A model generated the notes under the pieces. That model was not told the DNA's origin. It searched no databases and saw nothing but the letters and a program-made list of their open reading frames with translations. A DNA stretch of 64,000 nt, taken from the NCBI RefSeq assembly GCF_022376445.1, contig NW_025954983.1, positions 310,001-374,000 on the forward strand. The letters run 5' to 3'. This document shows positions 10,768-25,099 of the stretch, piece by piece. Numbering within the stretch: the first letter of the stretch is position 1; every line of letters starts with the position of its first letter. The position numbers and the translations under genes are program-made. This stretch comes from Fomitopsis serialis. Lineage: Eukaryota > Basidiomycota > Agaricomycetes > Polyporales > Fomitopsidaceae.

Positions 10768-13700
10768 ATGTCGTCGAAGGTCAAGCGCAAGCCGCCGCCG
10801 GCGTTCCCCTACTCACCGCGATACCCTTCGCCGGACCCCTTCGACCCCTTCGTGCCTCTGAAAGTCTTACGCGAGCGTGCATCATCAAATAGTGCTCTAC
10901 AATTCCGCTTGGAAGACTCGTCGCAGGGTCAATTCCTCCCTTCACTTACGTCCGACGTACTTGGAGCCGGTTTGGACATAAGCTATCCATCTAGCAGCTC
11001 CGATCACCATGGTCCTCTTACGCCCCCGCGTCCATGGCTGGACTCGGCCGTGTATCACACTCCCCTCGTCCATTACAGGAGCCCTCAGGCGGCTATCATT
11101 CTGACACTATTGTGACCCGGCCGACTCGTCCTCTACGTCCTCGCACCAAGTCAGGTCGTGAGTCCAAGGCCTACTTCTCAGAGGCGGAATTGCCTCCAGT
11201 GCCTCCAGTCCATCGGCATCACGAACAACACGATGCTGAACCTGAGCAGCCTACAGACTCCCAGTACCACTACCGTCAGCCGTCCGTCTTTATCCCCCGT
11301 CCTCCGAGTCAGGTCCAAGAACAGGACCATATCGAGCCCCAGGCTCTCGCTGAGGTGTCGCCCACCGACGCGAGCTCGGAGGCGCTGACCACTCCTCAAA
11401 CAGAACCGAGGTCCGACACCGATACAGTGCACGACCTGGTAAGGCAGTACATGTACGATGACCGCCAGTCGCACGGCTACATCTTCGACCAGTTTGCGAG
11501 CGACTCCGAGGCGCAGGACTCGCCCACCATCGACGCGCACGTCCCGAACAGACGCAGTCGCAGCCTCCGCGACGCCGCCAATGACACCGGACGACACACT
11601 GAGCCTGAGCAGCTCGAGTGCGCGCGGCCGCTCGGCCTCGCTCTCGCCGCGCTCCCTCGTGCAGGAACTCCCGCGCACCACGTCGCAGCCTGCCCTGCGT
11701 CCCAAGTCGACGCATCTGGACGAACAGGCAATGATTGTGCAGCAGGAGCAGGAGCCTGAGGAGACCCCATCGACTGCGCCATTACAGAGCGCTGACTTCC
11801 CGCTTCTGCGCACGCCGTCGCGTCTACCGTCGCCTGTGTCGACGCCGCCCGGCCTCGCGGTCGACTCGCACGCGGAGGCTGCGGAGACGGACCCAGAGCC
11901 AGATACATCGACGCTGCGCAGGCGCACCTGAGTGCTAGCAAGCTGCTGCGTAGGTCGTCCAGTACGGGCACGGGTGGAAGCCGGAGGAGGAGCAAGATAC
12001 TGTCGGTGCACGACTTTCTGGTGAAGAAACCGTCTACTGGGAGCAACACGTCGAAGGCCAGTCGGCGTGCGGGTAAGGCAGTTCTTGCGCAGCACGTGGA
12101 CGCGTCAGTTTCGACAGAAACTACACGTATGTCCGTGGTTGTTGCAGCCCCACCCATACCTGTCGAGCGTCCGCAACCGCAAGCAAAGCCACAGACGAAG
12201 TCAGAGGTAAAGACCGAGGCGAAGTCGCAGGCACAAGCCCATGGCCATGAGCATAGATTGGCGAAGCTACCCCCGCCGACGGCTATGGCGACGCGCCGAG
12301 GAATCTCTCCAGCAACTGGGATCGAGGAGCTGACAGCGATCCAGGACACAGTGGCAAAGGGGCGCGCTTCATCATGCATCGCCCGAAGAAGAGCCTCAGT
12401 CAGGTCAGCCTGGCGTTGGCAGGGCTTCCGAATGTCAGCGCGGGGCCTCCTATGGCGCGCAGTGCGAACCCAAGCATCGGGAGTGCGATGACCACGGGCA
12501 CTGGGTTTGGATCGACGGCTGGCTTGAGCGGTGACGACATGTCTACGCAGACGCATGAGCTTAGTCTCCTGCAGCCGCCGCATCCGCATAGTGCTCATCC
12601 AGTCCCTGGGCCGGCGCACACGGGCCAACCTTCTGCTGCAGTAGAGGAGGCACCTCGTAGGTCTGTGGAACAGGAAAGGCCAGTGGAGGCGCGTCAGCCG
12701 AGAGCAACTGACAAACCACCTTTGACTGAACGTAGTGCGAGGCGGCTTTCCGGTTTCCCGGTCTTCGAGGAGGATAGAGACGCGGTAGACAAGAAGCAGG
12801 AGCCTGGCGAAGTGCGCCCACGCGACATCGAGAGGCGACCGACACATACGATCGCAATGCTGACGAGCACTCGGCCACTCACTATTATCTCGTCGCGAGC
12901 TGCATCCCCCGAACAGAATACTCCAGACAACTCCTTCCAGCTCCTGGAGCGCCCGCCCAGTCCCCCACGCTCGCATTCACGCAACACCATCCCGTCAATA
13001 CCTGCTCCCTCACCACCGCGGCGGACGCCTTCACCCGATCGTCAGCGTCCATCGTATCGCAACTCACCGCTCCCGCCTCCGCCGTCAGACTCTCCTCCGC
13101 AGTTCTACTTGTCACCGATCCCTCCTTCCACGGACAGAGATGTCATTCAACCCGCACCGCTTCCACGTTCCCCTCCTCAGCATTCGGAGCCCCCGACACC
13201 TCTGCCCCTTCCTACGCCCCGAGCCAAGTCTCCTGCGCCTCCTGTGCCTCATCCTCACTCCCGACCAAGAGAGGCACGCGACGCTGTACCAACGGTAATC
13301 CGCAATGAAACCACCGTCGAGCATGCGGTGTCCACGCGTCCCGGTACGCCTCCTATGGAAGGCAGACAGCGCCGACGAGAGCCAATTAGAGACGAACGCC
13401 GGAGCCGATGCAGTCGAATTACCTGCCCGTGCCGCAGATGCGGCCTCAGCCTCAACCCGAGCTGCGCGCAGATTCGCGGCCAAAGGCACTCGAGAGGCGG
13501 CGCATCAGTACCGCGCAGATTTCCGGACCGATACAGACATCCACCCCGCCCGCCGACGTACCGCAGCGCAATCACATACCGGTGTCTCCGCCTGTCCAGT
13601 ACATCGCATATAGGCCTCAGTCACCCGAACCCGAGACGCCTTACCAGTACCCTTCCTACCCGCCTCACGACTATCCCAGAGCTCAGTCTCCTCCTCCGGT

Positions 13701-15484
13701 GCCGGAGTTCCGTGCTCAGTCTCCCCCACCGGCGGCGCCTCACTCTCGTGTACGATCCCCTCAGGCGACCTCTCGCATCCAGACTCCCGCTGCGAGGCAT
13801 GCGTCCCGGGCGCGTTCCCCACATTCCGCTCAGGACCATAATACAGTCGCTCGTGGACGAAGCTGCGATCAATTGCAAGGCTTCGGATCGCTGTCGCGGC
13901 AGGAGACGACACATAGTAGTACGCAAGGCTCACAGTCTCACACCAGACATCACGATACCGCGCCAGCCACGCCTTCGCCGACTATGTCCGCCAACTCCCA
14001 GCCCCTGCAGTACACGCGCGGTGACAACGTGAACGAGCCTCGGCGCGCGCGATCGTACCAGCCGCTGAGGGAGCAGCAGCACGATCGGCGCCAGCAGCGG
14101 CTTGTGGGAAACCTGCGGTTCGACGAGTACGCCATACCGACGCGGGACCAGATTAAGCATGCTGGCTCGCTGTTCGTAGTTGCGCAGAACGGGCTGCGAG
14201 TGCAGTTCTCGGAATTGTTCAAGGAGAGGTGCACGGTGGTCTGCTTCATCAGGCATTTCTGGTACGTTACTCTGCATCTTGCAGGCCGCATGGTTTTGAC
14301 TGTGATTGTTGTAGGTGTCCTGCGGACCAGGACTACATGTACTCCATCGTGAGGAACGTAGATGCTGAGGAGCTGAAGCGCGCTGGTATCGACTTGGTGA
14401 TCATCGGACTGGGTTCACCAGCTATGATCAAGTCGTACAGACGTAAGCCACCTATCGTCCTTCCCGCGTAAATCCACTGACGCAGTTTGCTATGATATCA
14501 GAGATCTTCCGAAGCCGATTCCCAGTATACACCGATCCAACCTTGCGTCTACACGCCGCGCTGGGCATGACGCGCCAAAGTACAGATTCTGGTGCAGACG
14601 AAGATAGGGGCGAATACGTCCGCCACGGGGCACTCGGCGGACTAGCGATGGTCGTGAAGAACGCGATCCGCGTCGGCATGCCGGTCTGGGAGAGGGGCGG
14701 CGACGTCACGCAGCTCGGCGGAGAGTTCGTCCTCGGCCCTGGGTAAGCACCCTACATTCAACCGCCCTTACCACGCACTGATACCCCTCACCTAGGTCTA
14801 CCTGCATGTACGCCCACCGCATGCGCGCCACGCGCTCGCACGCGCCCGTTTTACACATCCTCTCCGTCGCGGGCTTCACCCCGGGCCTGCCAGGGATCGC
14901 AGCGACGTCTCCCTCCTACATGTCACAGGATGACGATGACGAGGCGTGGATGGAGGACCGCCGGCGGAGCTACGCGCGCATGCAGGCGCGGCGCGAGAAG
15001 CGACAGGAGGCGAGCGGGAGCAGGCAGCAACAGTGGCACCGGCGCGAGGAGTCGCAGGACACCGCGGCGGGGTACGCGAGCGACGCGGGGAGTGGAGCCT
15101 CAGCGGGTGCTGGGGGTCCGCGGCAAACGGTGCGCCCGGATCCGGGCCCATGAATGCGAATGGGAGTGGTCGTGGGGAGGCGGAGGTGGCGCGCGTCGAG
15201 TCGCGCGGGCGGTCGGAGAGGGGGGAGCGCAGCATGAAGGCGTACCCGAGCGCGCGCGACGAGAAGCGCGGGCTTACGATGTCGTCGTCGGGCGGCGTGG
15301 ATTCCACGTCGCGAACCCGGACTTTGGGCCGCCGACGCCGCTGTCGGATGAGGGCACGTATGGAGAGCATAGATGGGAGGGCGATGTGTCGGACCTGCCG
15401 TACCTCGATGGGATCGGGCGCACACGCGACGAGTCGTATCGGCTGACGCAGGAGGTGTTGGCGTATACGTTTGGAAAGCAGTGA
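10768..15484 (+). CDS. Long disordered Pro/Ser/Arg-rich protein with C-terminal AhpC/TSA (PRXL2-like) thioredoxin-fold domain
   Basis: The likely start is the ATG at 10768 (MSSKVKRKPPPAFPYSP). More than a thousand residues of low-complexity sequence follow, rich in PxxP, RSPSP-like and S/R motifs, spread over several overlapping frames. Short introns explain some frame changes; the one ending CAATTAG at 13387 is clear. The shift at 12358-12362 is better explained by a missing G. From about 14100 the conserved domain appears: LVGNLRFDEYAIPTRDQIKH, RCTVVCFIRHFW / CPADQDYMYSI, ELKRAGIDLVIIGLGSPAMI, FPVYTDPTLRLHAALGM, YVRHGALGGLAMVV and LGGEFVLGPGSTC. It closes with a basic coiled tail and GPPTPLSDEGTYGEHR before TGA at 15484. 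The domain is a fungal AhpC/TSA-like antioxidant fold. Here the usual second cysteine after CP-x is absent (CPAD). The inner exon structure is uncertain. Confidence 0.65.
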
Positions 15485-15701
15485 ACGTGGACTGTTGCAA
15501 TCTCACTTACGATACACACGCAAGGATCCGTAATTATGTCGTGTCGAAAGGCTTTCGTGCTGTATTTTATGTTATGTAGCCTTACCTGTTATGACATCGC
15601 TTTCGAATGGCCGCACCTAATAGCATATCTTTCCAGTCAATCAACAAAAGGCAAACTACAAACGCACAAACAGGCTCACACGGGCTCGTACTCACCCATC
15701 C

Positions 15702-17223
15702 TTACCCACCACCTCTCACCTCCTCCTCTACATCACATATCTCCTGCACGCCCTCCCTAAAGAACACCACGTTATACTCCACCAAGCCCCTACGCTGCTC
15801 CCACACCGCCGTAGGGATCAATGCGAGGAGCGCGAGACGCTTCGTCACGACGTGGTACGCGATCGTCGTGCCCGCGGGCACGCCCATCGTCGACGGCGTG
15901 AGCGTCGCCGACGCGCTCGGGTAGAAGAGTGCTTTGGACTGAGCGCGGGATGAGGGGGGTGGTTGCTCGGTTTGCTACGCGTGGAGGTGGCGGAGGAAGT
16001 GGTGCGTGAGAGGAGGAGGGGGGAGCGAGGGGCGGAGGAGGGTGATAATGGGAGGGAGTCAGATGGTGGGGTGGGTGGTGGTGGAGATGGAGGTTTATGG
16101 CGGGCAGTGCTTGCTGTTATAGATCTGTTGGCAGCGGCGTTGTATGAGTACAAACACAGTGGACGCGCAATAACGTGCATACTTGTACAAGGGTCCGAAA
16201 GAATTCAACATGAGAAGGTAGTCATTACAGAGACTGTGCGTGGCGCGTCGACGGTGACGCGTCCGTCGCCACATAGAGTCGTGAGTTGATGTCGAACAGG
16301 AAGGCCTTTGATGACTGGGAATTCTGTCAAGAGGCGCTGATGTCAGCGATGCTCCCACATGCACACACCTGGACTCACTGTACAGAATACATTGAGCAGG
16401 TCTTCTAGATAGGGCAGGGATTCGATGGACTTGTGCAGCGTCCGTGAGAAGGCGTCGTGCAGGGTATGGTCGTGTATGGACGTGAGATGGAAGTTGATGG
16501 GATCATCTGCTCATACTCTGGCGAGATGTCGGCGAGCTCATCCAAGATTCGCTGTTGGATGTACCGCCAGTTCTCTGTGGTGTCTATCAGAACGAAGTCG
16601 CGTTGGACGAGATAGCACGCACCCATCCTGTACTCTTCGGACACGTATCAGCCTTGTGCACGAATACTTCGAGGTTAATTCGAGGGCTCTCGTTGTAGGC
16701 TGCGATGACCATGGTGACGAGCTTGGTGATGGGAGGTTGGTATAGGTCCTACATCTCGTTTGAATGAAGTGAGCAGTGCTGACATGGGGCCGCGCACCTG
16801 GATGTCAATGACGAATATGAGGGTGGCAAACTGCGACACTGGGACGTCCAGCTGGTCCAGATTCATGTCCCCTGGGCAGTCCCATATCTCCAGTGGTATG
16901 ACTGTACTGGTACGGCGAACGGATTGGTCCGGACGCGCATACATAGGAACAGATGGACGTACTCGTAGGTATGTTTCGTGAGGCGGGTCGTGCGTTCGAG
17001 GTAGAACGTTTGCTTTGCGGGGAGATTGTTAAACAAGACCTCCTGAATGGACGTCTTGCCGCTCCTGCGCGGATACACATTGAGCACCACACGTTTGAGG
17101 GCGAGCAGCAAGAACGCACCTGCGCATGCCGAGGAGGAGGATCTTTGTGCGCATCACGTCGCCGTTTGCATGTCCGTTTGTCTGGGAGGGCGCCCTGGAC
17201 GTTGATCCATATTCGGGGCGCAT
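15702..17223 (-). CDS. GTR2: GTR2, Rag-type small GTPase (RagC/D orthologue)
   Basis: The P-loop reads ILLLGMRRSGKTSIQEVLFN (split by an intron after GMRR). Then follow PLEIWDCPGDMNLDQL, FATLIFVIDIQ, YQPPITKLVTMVIAAYNESP, INLEVFVHKAD and LSEEYRMG; INFHLTSIHDHTLHDAFSRT and LPYLEDLLNVF; SKAFLFDINSRLYVATDASP; and DYLLMLNSFGPLYK. The C-terminal roadblock part is TTIAYHVVTKRLALLALI and WEQRRGLVEYNVVFFREGV, ending at 15702. The GMRRSGKTS P-loop and CPGDM switch II mark the RagC/Gtr2 branch. Gtr1-Gtr2 on the vacuole conveys amino-acid status to TORC1. Between 16241 and 16254 the conserved run ATDASP-VDAP-THSLCNDY needs two extra bases, so either two bases are missing from the assembly or the gene is broken. 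The ATG at 17223 is chosen; the frame is open to 17478. Confidence 0.85.
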
Positions 17224-17485
17224 GTCGTCGGGGTCGTGGCGGACGTTGAGGACGTTGAGGAGGGCGTCGAAGGAGGGAGGAGGCTGATCGGGATGGCGCG
17301 GGCCGGGCTGGTGAGTGGCGGGTGCGGGCGCCTGGTGTGCTTGACGTGTGAGCGGGATGCCGGGCGACTCAAGAAGCCCACACTCGCACGTTCGTAGCCT
17401 CATTGGCTGCCCTGTCCCGTCTCTGACTATATTCCTCCCCGTCATGCAGGCCCTGCACACGACCGCCCTCTCTCCCATTCTGCCA

Positions 17486-20897
<3,412 letters not shown>

Positions 20898-21221
20898 GCG
20901 GCCGGAGGGGTCATGTACAGTGTGGTCTGCTTGTCAATTGACGGTCATTGCTTTGCTGTTCATTGTTTTGAACCCAAAGTCGCCCTACTGAGTCGTCCTG
21001 GGCACTGGTGATGCTGCCTCAGTAAGGCAGCCATCTTCGTGAAGAAAAGGGATCCGGAGTTGGGATAAGCACTACTTAAGTGTATTGCTTATCGAAGCAC
21101 GGGATGCGACGTGTCAGTGCCCGTGCGCTTCTACTGCACGCCCTATGTACAACCTCCCCGCTTGCATTCATTCATCGCTCCCTCTGTAGCAGGTGGACAT
21201 TTGTTCTGCGCCGGCCAGACC
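20898..21221. other. Intergenic, nothing recognised
   Basis: This is the spacer between the VTC4 stop and the MYND-protein start, probably 3' UTR followed by promoter. No feature was recognised. Confidence 0.4.
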
Positions 21222-22071
21222 ATGAATTTTCCGACCATCACGTTCACTGCCGTGCAGATACCTTCTGCAGGGTGGGGTCGTCCCTCCCCGGAGCCAGAGG
21301 AAGACAACAGCCGATCTGTCCGTGAACGATGCGCGTACTGCTCCAAACGCCAAGGGGACGATGGTATGCCTCTGAAAAAATGTGTTGGATGCAAGGCAGA
21401 TAGGTACTGTGTGCGTCAAATCCCCTACTGTATGTCACCGCGCTCGACGCTGACACGTCGCATGCGGGCTTGTGCAGAGCAGGAAGTGCCAAAAGGCTGC
21501 TTGGCCAGTCCATAAGCAACGGTGCAAGATAGAGGCACAAATCCGTCTCGCCCCGGAGACGTTCGCGATATACCTGACGGGGGAAGCTGAGTGCCCCGAA
21601 ACCCTGGAGTGCTTCCTAAACATACATGTCAACGCCATCAGCCAAGCTGCGGTGAACTCCGTTCGCCACCACTACCTACCCCCCTCCTGTCCTGACCCTG
21701 TCGCCGCTTCAAAAGAGCGCGAGGACGTACTGGTCATTGACCTACAAACCAGGTCATATGCCCACCATTTACCACCAAAGATGCGCTTCTGTGTCACGGA
21801 CGCGCAGCAGGAAACGTTGGCATACTTCCCGCCACGGGAGCGCGAAGGTTTGCGCCTCAAGCTCCAGAGATGCAGAGAGGAGGCCACGGATGTTCATGGG
21901 CCATGTGGCTCAATGCTTGTCCTTCTGCGAGTTGCTGGGTCGCAGTACACTGGGCACCGAGTCATGACATATATGTTCTCGCTCGATCCGAACTGGCTGA
22001 ACCCACGGCTCCACGCGGGTCTATGGAAGGAGTTGCTGTTCACCATGTTGAACAACGGCCTTGTGTTGTGA
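21222..22071 (+). CDS. MYND-type zinc-finger protein
   Basis: The start ATG at 21222 lies in a good context (ACCATGAAT). The zinc finger reads CAYCSKRQG, KKCVGCKADRYC, then across a 67-nt intron (21411-21477) SRKCQKAAWPVHKQRC. All seven cysteines and the histidine of the MYND pattern are present. The remaining part of about 190 residues has no recognised domain; it ends FSLDPNWLNPRLHAGLWKEL and the stop at 22071. MYND fingers bind proline-rich partner peptides. Stand-alone proteins of this layout are numerous in Agaricomycetes and mostly unstudied. No SET domain is visible. Confidence 0.8.
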
Positions 22072-22553
22072 GCAGTGGCTCTGTATGGATTGGAAGAACT
22101 TTAGGTGTGTCAGATAGTACTACTGCATATAGGCTCAATGTTGTCCGAGTCGTCGATGCTGTGTTTGCTGTGTCACGGTATTGTGATGCGCACCGGCGGT
22201 GCGGCGTCTTGTCACGATGTAGTGTGTTTCATTGTACAGTATCGAGTTGTCGAGCTTTGGCTGTCGTCAAGGCTTCTTGCTGCGAAGCTCGGGAGGCTAG
22301 CTGGTCATGAGTGTGTTCGAAAGGAGCGACGAGAGAAGAATCTATTCACTTCGATTGACCATCCTCTGACCTCCCAGCCAGGTGTACTCTTGTGTCTCGA
22401 CGAGTATACAAGCATTGCTCTTGATACATCAGGGAATCCTCAAGTCCAGAACGGTAAGTGAATGTCAACGCAACTAAGCCTAGTACAGTGTTGGTGTTTT
22501 TGGCTTTGACCCAGATCAGCTCATGCCGTTTTCTACACAGACTACATCCCAAC
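22072..22553. other. Intergenic, nothing recognised
   Basis: The stretch between the MYND gene and the ATP18-like gene shows no convincing reading frame, RNA gene or repeat. Confidence 0.4.
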
Positions 22554-22774
22554 ATGAGCTTCCTGGGCCTCCGCAAGTGGCCACTCCTGCACTCCATCCG
22601 TCTGACTCGTCTGCGCTCTAGGTCGCCGAGCCTATGCGGCCTATCGTCGCCGCTAGTGCGGTCACTTTCTTCCTCGCCTCGAAGGCGCAGGACATAGCGG
22701 TCAAGTGTACGTCTGTCTGTTCGTGGGGCCCACTGTATGCATGCCCTGAGTATATCGCTCAAATTATGTACTGA
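22554..22774 (+). CDS. ATP18: ATP synthase subunit J-like (Atp18) small mitochondrial membrane protein
   Basis: ATG at 22554 gives MSFLGLRKWP, the usual start of fungal F1Fo subunit J. After a short gap ending CTCTAG at about 22622 comes VAEPMRPIVAASAVTFFLAS followed by KAQDIAVK. That is a single membrane span followed by the expected charged segment. The join is imperfect: the missing TP of the RKWPTP motif appears if one base is added near 22581, and the intron donor is not a standard GT. A GTACGT donor after KAQDIAVK (about 22706) leads to an uncertain last exon, possibly ending at 22774. Subunit J is an Fo peripheral-stalk-associated protein in the inner mitochondrial membrane. The assignment rests on motif recall and the gene is too short for strong statistics. 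Confidence 0.5.
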
Positions 22775-22918
22775 GTACGGTGGCGATCGTCGGCGTGCTC
22801 CTGCCTGTATTGCTTCTCCCATGCCCGGCTTCAAGTTGTATGTCAGATGGTGATGAGTCTCCTCATTTTCTCAGCGATTAGCGGACTACACCCGAGGTCT
22901 GTGCAGGCTCGGGGGCGC

Positions 22919-23070
22919 GGGCTTTGGCCGAACGAGGTAGTGACCCCATCCAGATGCCAGTGCTGCGCGACTCGTTGGTGGACTAATAACTTGAAGTAGT
23001 ACACTCAAACGGGTTCAACAAGTTCGATACATACTCGGTGGCTCGGGCTTTGGCCGAACCAGGTAGTGAC
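22919..23070. repeat. Pair of 26-bp direct repeats
   Basis: GGGCTTTGGCCGAAC-AGGTAGTGAC occurs at 22919-22944 and again at 23045-23070 with one mismatch (G versus C). The two copies lie 126 bp apart, upstream of the oxidoreductase gene. Their role is unknown; they could be regulatory sites or remnants of a small duplication. Confidence 0.7.
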
Positions 23071-23162
23071 TCGTTTCAGCCCCGGTGAGTGACATGATAA
23101 GTATAGATGAGCGCTGAGCTATCACTGCGTCCAATTGACTGCAATGACAGCTGCGGGTGCAT

Positions 23163-23263
23163 GGTCTCGTACCCATCCGATGGGAGGATGTCACACCCTA
23201 CCACCACACATTAATGTGCGGTGGTAGGGTGCGACATCCTCCCATCGGATGGGTACGAGACCA
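23163..23263. mobile_element. Perfectly folded-back palindromic element with 9-bp flanking direct repeats
   Basis: Two 50-nt arms (23163-23212 and 23213-23262) are inverted copies with no loop and only two mismatches. Both mismatches are CA on the left arm against CG on the right. The arm ends are GGTCTCGTACCC and GGGTACGAGACC. The 9-mer CGGGTGCAT stands directly left (23154-23162) and right (23264-23272), as a target-site duplication would. The size, the extreme palindrome and the 9-bp duplication suggest a tiny non-autonomous fold-back or MITE element, possibly Mutator-like (inference from the duplication length). A duplicated regulatory palindrome is the alternative. Confidence 0.65.
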
Positions 23264-23417
23264 CGGGTGCATCACACGGTGGCTGTTCATGTCGATCCAT
23301 GCGGAGAGTACGCGGATTTTGTACTGCGCTTCCGTGCGCCGAGCAGTAGCCTGTCGACTAATGCCGCGTCAGGGGTTCCGGAATCCGGTCACTCGGGCAT
23401 GCATATTCGAGAGCTGG

Positions 23418-23425
23418 TATAAAAG
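23418..23425 (+). promoter_or_regulatory. TATA box of the oxidoreductase gene
   Basis: TATAAAAG lies 71 bp upstream of the start codon at 23496, a usual distance for a fungal TATA promoter with a short leader. Confidence 0.6.
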
Positions 23426-23495
23426 ACGACAGGGGTGCCGCCGATAAGCATCATCTTTCGACCAGTTAGCATCTCTACTTGTCTAGCATCGCACA

Positions 23496-24449
23496 ATGAA
23501 CGTCTTCGCCATCGGTGCATCTCGCAACATCGGCTACCATGCAGCGCGTCGACTGCTTGGTGGGTTCATTCGTCGTCATATTTCATCGCTCAGCAGATTA
23601 TCTAAACATCGTTTTTGCTACAGCCAAAGGCGCAATAGTGACGTTCCTCCTGCGCTCGACCTCCGTCTTCGACGACGACGAGGCGATTCAGCCTCACATC
23701 CGTGCCGGAACCGCACGCCTCGTCAAGGGCGATGCTTTGAAGGCAGAAGATGTGAAGCGCGGCTGGGAGGCGGCACAGGGTGCCAATAATGATACTGTCG
23801 ACCTTGTCCTTTTCAGTGTCGGTGAGTTGTGTCCCTAATTCCTTGCGTCGTCAATAGCTAAGCATACATTGGTGATATAGGTGGGGTACCCTCATTCTAC
23901 GCGACGAAAGGCTTCATCATCACCCCACCAAACCTTTGCACTCAGTCCTTCCTCAACCTCGTCACCACCATGCCCACCTCCCTCCGCGCACCCTCCGCGC
24001 AGCCGCGCTTCGTCGCCATCTCCTCCATCGGGCTCTCGCGCGCGTCGCATGCTGAGCTCCCGCTCCTCCTCAAGCCGTTCTACGGCTATTTCCTGCGCGG
24101 GCCGCACGCCGACAAGCTTGCGATGGAGCGCGTCATCGCTCACTGCGCAGGGTGGGAGTGGACGCACGAGACACCCGACACGGAGGCTCTCCCCTCGGAT
24201 TGGACGAATCTACCCGGCCTGCCCGCGTTCGGCGAGCTGCAGCACGTCGTCGCGGTCCGGCCGGCGTTGCTGACAAGCGGGGCGTGCAAGGCGGACAAGA
24301 AGGATGGGAAGGAGCCGTATAGGGTCAAGGACTGCGAGCTCGGAGACGGGTATACCGTCTCGAGAGAAGATACCGCACATTTCTTGGTGGAGGGGCTCTT
24401 GCCGCATTGGGATCAGTGGGAGGGAAAGCGGGCCCATATTGCGTACTAG
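23496..24449 (+). CDS. NAD(P)-binding Rossmann-fold protein (NmrA/atypical SDR-like)
   Basis: Exon 1 gives MNVFAIGASRNIGYHAARRL with the nucleotide-binding GASRNIG loop. After an intron ending CTACAG, the reading continues AKGAIVTFLLRSTSVFDDDE, ARLVKGDALKAEDVKRGW and DTVDLVLFSVG. A second intron (GTGAGT...GATATAG) leads to GVPSFYATKGFI, PRFVAISSIGLSRASHAELP and the substrate-domain end, with the stop at 24449. The overall pattern, with no canonical YxxxK, fits atypical SDRs of the NmrA or NAD(P)-binding-like kind that are common in basidiomycetes. Substrate and exact role are unknown. A TATA box and two direct repeats lie upstream. Confidence 0.8.
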
Positions 24450-25099
24450 GATAGTCTACTGGGTATTTTTCTGCGATGTTGTATGATGCGTTTGTACTAA
24501 TAACTAGCAATACAGTACGTGACTCGTGGTATGATGGCAAGTAGTCCTGTTTTTGTAGTGAAGGTGTCACGGACAATCAGTGACTGAGATATGCTCAGAG
24601 CATTCCACCAAGTACCGACCCTGTCCCTGGCACTGAGCAAGTCCTGCGGTTGACGACAGACGTGCAACTCGCTCTCGGACTCGTGAAATCCCGCGCGATG
24701 TATTTCTTGTTCGGGTTGTGATGAAGCAATAATGCGGAAGCTTATGAATGCCAGGGCACGCCGCGCGAGGCCGACTCGGAGTCCAGTGGCTGAATGTAGA
24801 ACACTACCCGTGCCGCCGTGCAAGCAGCCCGGCCCCTGTGGGTGCAAGCATTACCATATATACACGTACCGATACGTGTATAGCTGACTGTTGCTGAGCT
24901 TCAGTTCTAGGTTCGAGCTGGTTCGAGCTCGAAGTGCAGTGAGGCGCAGGCGCCTATCAAAACACCAGTAGCCAAAAAGGGAAACTTTATCCGGAAAAGG
25001 AAACTTCGCACTCAGACTGTCCACTTTGATTCTGATTCTTGCTCTAGACAAAACTCGCTGCTCTTCGCTGCTATGGAGGGCTCAAAATGACGACAAAAG
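24450..25099. other. Intergenic, no gene recognised
   Basis: This runs from the oxidoreductase stop to the tRNA 3' end. It holds one perfect small hairpin (24859-24882, listed separately) and short frames only. Confidence 0.4.
24859..24882. repeat. Perfect 10-bp inverted repeat with CCGA loop
   Basis: TATACACGTA, loop CCGA, TACGTGTATA. It contains two ACGTG/CACGT-like cores. It could be a dyad binding site or a chance hairpin; it is not followed by a T-run on either strand. Confidence 0.6.

Noticed and set aside
11178..12976. Two large minus-strand frames (305 and 499 codons)
   Set aside because: They are Arg/Ser/Cys-rich shadows of the GC-rich, Pro/Ser-coding plus-strand gene and show no domain.
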